Shown: positions 59,080 to 64,000 of the stretch, piece after piece
Position numbering within the stretch: position 1 is the stretch's first letter
Layout of the letters: each line of letters begins with the position of its first letter
Source: Bdellovibrionales bacterium CG12_big_fil_rev_8_21_14_0_65_38_15
GTDB taxonomy: Bacteria; Bdellovibrionota; Bacteriovoracia; Bacteriovoracales; Bacteriovoracaceae
Length of the DNA stretch: 64,000 bases
Direction: 5' to 3'
Assembly: GCA_002787775.1 (NCBI GenBank)
Contig: PCUW01000067.1
Location: forward strand, 60,948-124,947
Position numbers and translations under genes: made by a program
The notes under the pieces: generated by a model
What the model was told of the DNA's origin: nothing
Databases searched by the model: none
The model's input: the letters and a program-made list of their open reading frames with translations, nothing else

Positions 59080-59828
59080 TGATTTTTAAGAAGTCATTCT
59101 TGATGATTTTCATGCTTATGTTGGCTTCATGTGGTGAAAACTGGGATAAAGAGTCCGACGAGACTCATGCACCCCCCTCTCCAAATTCACCACAAGTATA
59201 TTTTGAGCCAATCGTAGAAAAGGAAAGAGTTAGTGGTGAAACGTTTCTAGCAAACGTAAATGAAGGTGATATTATCCTTTTCACATTTACTGGAAAAATG
59301 CTTACTCCTACATTTAGCCAAATTTACGAAAGGACTTACCGTTCCCACTGGAAAGATAGATTTTGTGAGCCGCGCGATCCTATCTGTCCCAGATGCGACC
59401 TCTTGAAGAGACAAATCTGCTGGGACATCAACCGCACAGGAAATTGCAATTTAAAATATAGAAACTTCAACGGCAGAATCGAGCAGGATATATTTTTCTC
59501 AGATAAAATTGATGAAACAAAATTGAGATTAAAAGTTGGAACTAACCTATACCCCCTTGGGAGAATTATAGACCATGAAGGTATGGTTATACGGTCTGAG
59601 TTTTCTGTATCTAAGGAGATGTTACAAGAAAACAACGAGGTGAGTCTCACAGTGATCCCCGATCCTAATTTAGGAAGTATAAAAACAGGATTCTTGGGAT
59701 ATGGATCGTGTCAGGGCATCGGAAGAAGATACTTTAGGCACGAAGGCCCAACTTCTAGCACCAACTACGAAAACAGAATTAAGCGAGAATTTATCGTAAC
59801 CGCTCATTTCAAAAGGATTAAAAAATAG
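59079..59828 (+). CDS. Cys-containing lipoprotein of unknown function
   Basis: Lipobox LMLASCGENW; the 249-residue protein has a large soluble domain with a striking Cys cluster RFCEPRDPICPRCDLLKRQI-C and a further CNLKYRN, followed by beta segments (TKLRLKVGTNLYPLGRIIDH, SEFSVSKEMLQENNEVSLTV) and a terminal FLGYGSCQGIGRRYFRH. Disulfides are likely in the periplasm. It follows the glycine-zipper lipoprotein directly, suggesting a role in the transfer apparatus or in surface exclusion. Unrecognised family. Confidence 0.6.
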   Translation: MIFKKSFLMIFMLMLASCGENWDKESDETHAPPSPNSPQVYFEPIVEKERVSGETFLANVNEGDIILFTFTGKMLTPTFSQIYERTYRSHWKDRFCEPRDPICPRCDLLKRQICWDINRTGNCNLKYRNFNGRIEQDIFFSDKIDETKLRLKVGTNLYPLGRIIDHEGMVIRSEFSVSKEMLQENNEVSLTVIPDPNLGSIKTGFLGYGSCQGIGRRYFRHEGPTSSTNYENRIKREFIVTAHFKRIKK

Positions 59829-59831
59829 AAT

Positions 59832-60176
59832 ATGTCTAAATTGAAATCAGGAAGGCTGATTTTAGATGAGGGGGCCATTGCGGCCCTTTCTTCTATGTAT
59901 GAAGAAATGAAAAATCAAAAATGTATTAAAATTACTCCTTCCAAGCTCGGCTCTTGGATCATTTCAGAATTTTATAAAAGTTATTTTACTAGGTATAAGG
60001 GTAAAATTGCCAAGGAGCATTTCAATTCCAAGGAATATCTAAAGAAAATAATGAATAATGTTGATGAATCAGAAAATCTTGAAGATGTACTTAGGCAGGC
60101 ACTAAACCACATTAAGCAACCAGCAAATAAGAAAACTCGTGGCCGCCCAAAGTCTCAGCAAGTCGAAAACGACTAA
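59832..60176 (+). CDS. Small basic helical protein, possible mobilisation accessory
   Basis: The product is 114 residues, basic and helical: LKSGRLILDEGAIAALSSMY, IKITPSKLGSWIISEFYKSY and EYLKKIMNNVDESENLEDVL, with a C-terminal KKTRGRPKSQQ (AT-hook-like GRP). Size, charge and position near the integrase fit a DNA-binding accessory factor such as an oriT or att protein. It overlaps the next small gene by 38 bp. Confidence 0.55.
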   Translation: MSKLKSGRLILDEGAIAALSSMYEEMKNQKCIKITPSKLGSWIISEFYKSYFTRYKGKIAKEHFNSKEYLKKIMNNVDESENLEDVLRQALNHIKQPANKKTRGRPKSQQVEND

Positions 60177-60336
60177 TAAGAAGCCAGATATTAGTGATTA
60201 TGAGATAAAACTCAAGTATATCCCACTAGAAGAAGCAGAGGAAAATCAGAGGCTTAGGCAATTGTGCTTTCTTTTATTCCAAGAAGTGCTTAATGAATTA
60301 CAAGGAAATACCGAGAAAGACTTGACTAGTGTGTAA
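60139..60336 (+). CDS. Small recombinase-neighbour protein
   Basis: A 65-residue protein starting with GTG. YEIKLKYIPLEEAEENQRLR followed by QLCFLLFQEVLNELQ is typical of small proteins that precede large serine recombinase genes in many mobile elements, with no known function. Its stop codon lies inside the loop of the following terminator. The start is uncertain because it overlaps the previous gene with no clear ribosome site. Confidence 0.55.
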   Translation: MAAQSLSKSKTTNKKPDISDYEIKLKYIPLEEAEENQRLRQLCFLLFQEVLNELQGNTEKDLTSV

Positions 60337-60349
60337 TTACGCACTAGTC
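60324..60349 (+). terminator. Terminator ahead of the repressor-integrase unit
   Basis: GACTAGTGTG (60324-60333) pairs with CGCACTAGTC (60340-60349), one wobble pair, loop TAATTA, then TTTAT. The stop codon of the preceding gene is in the loop. It separates the transfer/lipoprotein region from the integrase unit. Confidence 0.7.
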
Positions 60350-60367
60350 TTTATATGAGAGGTAGTA

Positions 60368-60619
60368 ATGACTAATATTGATGAAACTCAAGTCCCAGAA
60401 CTAAAGCAAAAACTGATGGACGAGATAAATAAGGAAATTGAAAAGCGGAATTTATCACAATCACAAGTCGGAGAGCTTGCAGGAATGAGTCGAGTTAATG
60501 TTAATAAGTTACTTAGAGGGACTGAAAAAAGCATAGCTTTAAATCAGTTAGTAAAGGTAGCTAACGCTCTCGGTATCAAAATAGAATTGATTTTTAAGAG
60601 AACTAAAATCAAAAGGTAG
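60368..60619 (+). CDS. XRE-family HTH repressor adjacent to the integrase
   Basis: An 83-residue DNA-binding protein: RNLSQSQVGELAGMSRVNVN (HTH), KLLRGTEKSIALNQLVKVAN and ALGIKIELIFKRTKIKR. It resembles phage Cro/CI-type small regulators. The stop is 4 bp from the recombinase start, so they are one transcript, and the repressor probably limits integrase or transfer expression. AGAGGTAG precedes the ATG. Confidence 0.8.
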   Translation: MTNIDETQVPELKQKLMDEINKEIEKRNLSQSQVGELAGMSRVNVNKLLRGTEKSIALNQLVKVANALGIKIELIFKRTKIKR

Positions 60620-60623
60620 TCTT

Positions 60624-62357
60624 ATGAATAAAATTAGAAAAATAGGATTGTACCCAAGGGTAAGTACGAAAGAAGCAGCTAAAAAAGATGAAGGTTCAAT
60701 CACATCCCAAATCCACCGATTAAAACTAAGGGTTAAAGAAAAAAATCGTTACAGTGAAGGGAAATGGGGAAAAATCGTAGAGATTTATGAAGAACCCGGA
60801 ATTTCAGCTAAAGATACGAATAGACCTGCTTTTCAAAAGATGCTTAAGGATGTTAAAGCCGGTTTAATTGATACTGTGATGGTGACAGAACTATCTCGTA
60901 TAAGTAGGTCAGTCACAGACTTTTTGAACTTTGTTGAAGAACTAAATAAACATGGTGCTGACTTTATTTGTCTTCAATATGATTTTGATACAACTAGCCC
61001 AGCAGGAAAAGTCTTTATGACGATCATCATGGCCCTCGCTCAATTCGAGAGGGAGCTAACAGTTGAGCGTATTAAAAATAATATTTATGCCAGATCACTT
61101 CGCGGACTTTTAAGTGGGGGACGTCCTTTTCTCGGATATGACAAAGACCCAGATCGCTCAGGTAGCTTAGTTGTTAATGAAAAAGAGGCTGAATTAGTAC
61201 AAGAGATTTTTTCCTTATACCTTAAGACAGGTTCCGTATCTGGCGTTGCAAAAGAATTAAACGAGAAGGGATTCAAAAATAAGAAGTGGATTACAAAAGA
61301 AGGTAATGTTCAGGGTGGAAATAAATTTACCCACCGTGGAGTTCATAGTGTTTTAACTCACCTTGCATATCTTGGAAAAAAAGAGATCAATAAAGATAAT
61401 AAGGATAAAGACCAAAATACTTTAAAACCTGAAGAAAGATACAGTATTGTTGAAGCCTCTTGGGAGCCAATAGTAGATAAAGCCATTTTCGATAAAGCTC
61501 ATAAGAAGCTGGATGCAAATAAAGTCATTAGCCACAAAGCTACTCATGACTATATTCTGTCAGGACTTCTCTACTGTGACGAATGTGGCTCCCCTCTTTT
61601 TGGTCAGGCAAGTACTGGGCGTAATGGTAAACATTACTACTACTCACATAGTAAAAACCAAGGGTGCAAATTAAATAGAATTCCTGTTGATAAAATTGAA
61701 GATAAAATCAGACAAACGTTGTTCAGCCTAATCCGCACCGATCAGAGGAAAAAGGACTTTTTAAAAATTCTTGGCGAATTTTCAGGTAAAGGCCAAAAAA
61801 CCTATACAAATCTTGTTAAGCAAAAAGAGAAAGAGTTAGTTGAGTTAAAGAAAAGAAAAACTAATCTAATGAAAGTGCTCTCGATGACAGATGATGAGGA
61901 TTCCGTTCAAAGTATCCTCGCAGAGGTTAAGGAACTAGAGGCACAAGCTAAACAAGTTGATGTTGACCTTGATAAGGCTCAAATAAAAGCCCAAGATGAA
62001 AATAGACAGCTAGATGTCAAAACGATAATGGCAGGGATTGAATCCTTAAAAGGAGACAATTTCAGAAAGAAAACGCTTAGTTCTAAAAAGGCTATTATTC
62101 AAAGCGTTATTAAATCAATACACATCAATCCAGACAACGTTATCAGGATCGACGTTTGGGGTGGTAAAAACCGCCCTGAACGCCCTGAGCGTTCCCAATC
62201 AACCCAGACAGGGGTTGTCCTACCTTTCTATAAAACAGCTAAAAAATTTGAATTTAAAGACATAAAAAAACCGGCTGTCTTTCAGACGCCGGTGCGCGTG
62301 ACATCACATTTGGTGGAGGTGGTGGGAATCGAACCCACGTCCGAAGTATCGTCTTGA
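60624..62357 (+). CDS. int: Large serine recombinase (ICE integrase/excisionase)
   Basis: A 577-residue recombinase: resolvase domain with catalytic serine in GLYPRVSTKEAA (residue ~13) and VMVTELSRISRSVTDFLNFV, FEMTIIMALAQFERELTVER-like helix E (MTIIMALAQFERELTVERIK), the Recombinase domain (VSGVAKELNEKGFKNKKW; HSVLTHLAYLGKKE), zinc ribbon (LLYCDECGSPLFGQA ... QGCKLN) and a C-terminal coiled coil. It would cut att sites with a 2-base stagger through a phosphoserine link. The last ~15 codons lie within ssrA, so the C-terminus VVGIEPTSEVSS comes from tmRNA DNA; after excision it would instead be VVNGILSS. Overlapped on the other strand by the ssrA terminator. Confidence 0.93.
   Translation: MNKIRKIGLYPRVSTKEAAKKDEGSITSQIHRLKLRVKEKNRYSEGKWGKIVEIYEEPGISAKDTNRPAFQKMLKDVKAGLIDTVMVTELSRISRSVTDFLNFVEELNKHGADFICLQYDFDTTSPAGKVFMTIIMALAQFERELTVERIKNNIYARSLRGLLSGGRPFLGYDKDPDRSGSLVVNEKEAELVQEIFSLYLKTGSVSGVAKELNEKGFKNKKWITKEGNVQGGNKFTHRGVHSVLTHLAYLGKKEINKDNKDKDQNTLKPEERYSIVEASWEPIVDKAIFDKAHKKLDANKVISHKATHDYILSGLLYCDECGSPLFGQASTGRNGKHYYYSHSKNQGCKLNRIPVDKIEDKIRQTLFSLIRTDQRKKDFLKILGEFSGKGQKTYTNLVKQKEKELVELKKRKTNLMKVLSMTDDEDSVQSILAEVKELEAQAKQVDVDLDKAQIKAQDENRQLDVKTIMAGIESLKGDNFRKKTLSSKKAIIQSVIKSIHINPDNVIRIDVWGGKNRPERPERSQSTQTGVVLPFYKTAKKFEFKDIKKPAVFQTPVRVTSHLVEVVGIEPTSEVSS
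62264..62292 (-). terminator. Rho-independent terminator of ssrA
   Basis: On the minus strand CCGGC-GTCT (62292-62284) pairs with AGAC-A-GCCGG (62280-62271, one bulged base) around a GAA loop, followed by TTTTTTT (62270-62264). It lies 18 bp past the tmRNA 3' end, inside the 3' part of the recombinase gene and inside the ICE, so the element seems to supply the tmRNA's terminator. Confidence 0.85.
62311..62323. repeat. Right attachment site (attR) within the 3' end of ssrA
   Basis: TGGTGGAGGTGGT, the complement of the last 13 tmRNA bases, is repeated exactly at 25168-25180. The integrase gene runs through it. Confidence 0.75.
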
Positions 62358-62681
62358 GAGCGGCCTACGTGCGTAGTTAACATTTATCGTCAGTTAACAA
62401 GACTGACCTCGATACGCGATCGAGATAAACCCCGCATATTTTTTTACATGGTTTTAACGGCCACTCCATCAAGAATAGTTAGACTGTACTCTTAGCAGTT
62501 TTGGTAGTTTCTGTTTCTTGGCACTACCGCCTCATGTCTAGGATTGCAATTAAGCAGCTAGAGCAGCAGGTTCAAAAGAATCTGCAAGTATGTTTTGGAC
62601 TCCTTTTTACCAGGACCATGGAGACCAACCTGGGCACGCCCGGATCCCCGCCAAACACCCCGTCGAAACCAGGGCACCCCC
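62311..62681 (-). ncRNA. ssrA: Transfer-messenger RNA (tmRNA)
   Basis: The 5' end GGGGGTGCCCTGGTTTCGAC and the 3' end ACCACCTCCACCA form a 7-bp tRNA-like acceptor stem (GGGGGUG with CACCUCC, one G:U), and GGTTCGATTCCC-type T-arm sequence (GGGTTCGATTCCC) is present; CCA is encoded. The tag frame begins GCA at 62585 and reads ADSFEPAALAA followed by TAA (62552-62550), an expected -ALAA degron ending. The length of about 371 bases is standard. tmRNA rescues stalled ribosomes and is a classic integration target. Confidence 0.95.
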
Positions 62682-62799
62682 AATTAAAACGAGCTTGCGA
62701 GAAACGTAAGCAGTCGGGATTTTAACATATTATTAAGTGTTTAGCACGCTCTATGTTCGTGCGTGATTTCCATTGATTAGGCTAATAATGGCTTTTAAC

Positions 62800-63150
62800 C
62801 TAATCCTTTCTTACGACAGAACATTTTAGATAAACAGATCCATGACCATCGATTTTACAAGAGATATCGTGGTCATTGACGGGTTCATCTAATAAGCGGA
62901 TTCCCTTCACTTTCGTCCCTGATTTAATAGTACTGCCACCGACTTTAAGATCTTTGACGACGCGAACAGTATCACCTGACTGGAGTTGAACTCCGTTAGC
63001 ATCTAGAAATTTTTCAACTGGCTTAGCTTCTTCACTTGCCAGAGCCTCGTCGCTCCATTCATGAGAGCATTCTGGGCATACCCATAAACTTTGATCTTTA
63101 TATCCGTAAGGTGAAGTACATTTTGGGCAGGTTTTAGAGTCATCTGACAT
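62800..63150 (-). CDS. PhnA/YjdM-family zinc-ribbon protein
   Basis: A 116-residue protein with N-terminal zinc ribbon (TCPKCTSPYGYKDQSLWVCP-EC) and a C-terminal beta domain (SGDTVRVVKDLKVGGSTIKS, GTKVKGIRLLDEPVNDHDIS, CKIDGHGSVYLKCSVVRKD) identical in layout to YjdM/PhnA of E. coli. It was once linked to phosphonate use; its true function is unclear. Monocistronic, conserved in many genomes, and on the chromosome side of ssrA. Confidence 0.9.
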   Translation of the reverse strand: MSDDSKTCPKCTSPYGYKDQSLWVCPECSHEWSDEALASEEAKPVEKFLDANGVQLQSGDTVRVVKDLKVGGSTIKSGTKVKGIRLLDEPVNDHDISCKIDGHGSVYLKCSVVRKD

Positions 63151-63276
63151 AGGTCGTCCTTATATATTTATACAGAATTTTAAATAGCTCCTTAAGTCTA
63201 AACTAGTATTTTTTACAATCCAACCTTACAAAGCGCAATTACCTCGCTAAATTCAACAAAAATTTTGGGGGATCAA

Positions 63277-63786
63277 ATGAAATCATTACTATTAGGTGTG
63301 ACACTTTTATTCAGTGCAAACGGCTTTGCAGCCTCTACTATCAGTCAAAATGCTGCTGAAATCTGTAAACTTGCTGTTACCTGTGAGAGCTTTCAAACAG
63401 AAAGTTCTACCGTTAAAGAGATGATCAAAGAGTACTATCTTGAGATGGACGGCGAGGAATTGGCTGATGAATATTATGATGATTCAAACTCAATGTTTCC
63501 AGGAATCGACGATATTACTTGGGGAACATTCTCAATGAAGCAAGCTCTTGATTTTGTCACATCTCACGGTGATGAGGATTTCGCGTCAGATGAAACTCCA
63601 AGCAAAGCTGAGCTTTATAAAATTAATGGTCATATTCTTAATATGCGCGGTACAGGTGTAGAGTTTGGATTCACATCCAATACGGGCGGTTCAGTTTGCG
63701 GTGTAGTTTTCCCAGGACTTTTGATCATTGATACAAAATCTCAAACAATCTACGATGTAACATTATTTGGTTATCCTGAGTGTTAA
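63277..63786 (+). CDS. Small secreted hypothetical protein
   Basis: A 169-residue protein with signal peptide (KSLLLGVTLLFSANGFAAS) and a Cys-containing acidic mature part: AAEICKLAVTCESFQTESST, ADEYYDDSNSMFPGIDDITW, LNMRGTGVEFGFTSNTGGSV-C and PGLLIIDTKSQTIYDVTLFG. GGGGGA 5 bases before the ATG supports the start at 63277 rather than the earlier in-frame codon. Four cysteines may form two disulfides. No family recognised; followed by a strong terminator. Confidence 0.65.
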   Translation: MKSLLLGVTLLFSANGFAASTISQNAAEICKLAVTCESFQTESSTVKEMIKEYYLEMDGEELADEYYDDSNSMFPGIDDITWGTFSMKQALDFVTSHGDEDFASDETPSKAELYKINGHILNMRGTGVEFGFTSNTGGSVCGVVFPGLLIIDTKSQTIYDVTLFGYPEC

Positions 63787-63798
63787 TCTAAAATAAAA

Positions 63799-63820
63799 AA
63801 ACCTCTCATTCGAGAGGTTT
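63799..63820 (+). terminator. Rho-independent terminator
   Basis: AAACCTCTC (63799-63807) pairs perfectly with GAGAGGTTT (63812-63820) around ATTC and is followed by CTTTAT. It ends the small secreted protein gene. Confidence 0.85.
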
Positions 63821-64000
63821 CTTTATCAACTTAACGGAGTTTTAAAGCATCCGGCTGCTCCGTCTAAAGTTTGGGTATCACATATAGATTGATCATATAA
63901 CCAGACAAGTTAGTGGCCTAATCTTTATTAAAAAACTTCATAAATGATGAGAATTCTTAGGTAGACTGGAAAAGCTCATTGCCCATAGAATGGGTCATTG
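63821..64000. other. Window end without a recognisable gene
   Basis: This stretch contains no full reading frame with family similarity. A minus-strand frame from the window edge to a TAA at 63959-63957 encodes THSMGNELFQST and could be the end of a gene outside the window, which cannot be confirmed. Confidence 0.4.

Larger units (their letters stand above)
25168..62323. mobile_element. Integrative and conjugative element (ICE) inserted at the 3' end of ssrA
   Basis: The 13-bp direct repeat TGGTGGAGGTGGT occurs at 25168-25180 and at 62311-62323, where it is the complement of the last 13 bases of the tmRNA. Between the copies lie a serine recombinase, a VirB-type secretion operon, an FtsK-like coupling ATPase, a sigma-54 signalling operon, a copper-resistance cluster and a restriction enzyme, i.e. 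the full set expected of an ICE of about 37 kb. Genes outside both ends are ordinary chromosomal types. A classical relaxase was not found. Boundaries rest on the repeat and on gene content; excision was not demonstrated. Confidence 0.8.

Noticed and set aside
62310-62357. C-terminal VGIEPTSEVSS of the recombinase as a conserved protein motif
   Set aside because: This peptide is the translation of tmRNA/tRNA T-arm DNA and is a common artefact; kept only as an integration-dependent tail.
62501-62725. Plus-strand frame in the ssrA region
   Set aside because: It is antisense to the tmRNA, whose acceptor stem and tag frame are well supported.
1-64000. CRISPR array
   Set aside because: No regularly spaced 20-40 bp repeats with unique spacers were seen; the repeats noted are short or only 2-3 copies, and no cas-type gene is present.

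Overview
The window is AT-rich, densely coded chromosomal DNA of a Gram-negative bacterium. Evidence for that includes outer-membrane beta-barrels, lipoproteins, a VirB-type conjugation machine and sigma-54 promoters. The gene mix suggests Bdellovibrionota (Bacteriovorax/Peredibacter-like): a tmRNA, many small secreted proteins with unfamiliar sequences, DUF3472, an ankyrin/FecR pair and hybrid histidine kinases. That placement is inference; no rRNA or marker gene is present to prove it.

Region 1 (1-5.7 kb) is a defence-like island. It holds the start of a type I restriction methylase gene (hsdM) with a small helix-turn-helix gene, then a tight three-gene operon on the other strand: a SAM methyltransferase, a compact SF1 helicase, and a 718-residue protein whose C-terminus is an AlkB-type 2-oxoglutarate/Fe(II) oxygenase. 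Two small genes of unknown role follow. The island ends at a peculiar class II tRNA-like gene with a UCU anticodon, a G3:U70 pair, no encoded CCA and an acceptor stem that continues into its flanks.

Region 2 (5.9-25.1 kb) is ordinary chromosome. It carries a metallo-beta-lactamase-fold enzyme, a toxin-antitoxin-like locus with a perfect palindrome, a secreted nuclease, a DJ-1/PfpI protein with a divergent LysR regulator, a large GAF-PAS-PAS hybrid kinase, a cytochrome b561/PepSY/membrane-LuxR group, a remnant of an outer-membrane protein, an M23 peptidase, a Ca/Na exchanger, an ankyrin/FecR pair, a rhomboid protease, an AlkD-like glycosylase and a methyltransferase.

Region 3 (25,168-62,323) is a probable 37-kb integrative and conjugative element (ICE) inserted at the 3' end of the tmRNA gene ssrA. 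A 13-bp direct repeat, identical to the last 13 bases of the tmRNA, bounds it. A large serine recombinase lies at the right end and its last codons run into ssrA. Its cargo includes a copper/heavy-metal resistance cluster on the minus strand (28.0-39.6 kb): CsoR-type repressor, CPx-type P-ATPase, a multicopper oxidase fused to a CopB-like barrel, and several His/Met/Cys-rich periplasmic proteins. A GmrSD-like restriction enzyme and a two-gene coiled-coil unit of unknown role are also present. The transfer machinery (48.4-60.3 kb) has pilin, VirB3, VirB4, VirB5/TrbJ, VirB6, VirB8, VirB9 and VirB10 homologues, an FtsK-like coupling ATPase and lipoproteins, but no recognisable classical relaxase.

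The most striking unit is a six-gene operon (40.1-46.1 kb): an orphan oligopeptide-binding protein, a sensor kinase, a sigma-54 response regulator, a proline-iminopeptidase-like hydrolase, a small exported protein and an ICMT-family membrane methyltransferase. A near-consensus sigma-54 promoter precedes it and another precedes the transfer operon. Upstream of both lie clusters of the same ATATCGCA half-site, at enhancer-like distances. I infer a cell-to-cell signalling circuit that autoactivates and turns on conjugation. Right of the ICE are ssrA, a PhnA/YjdM-type gene and a small secreted protein gene.
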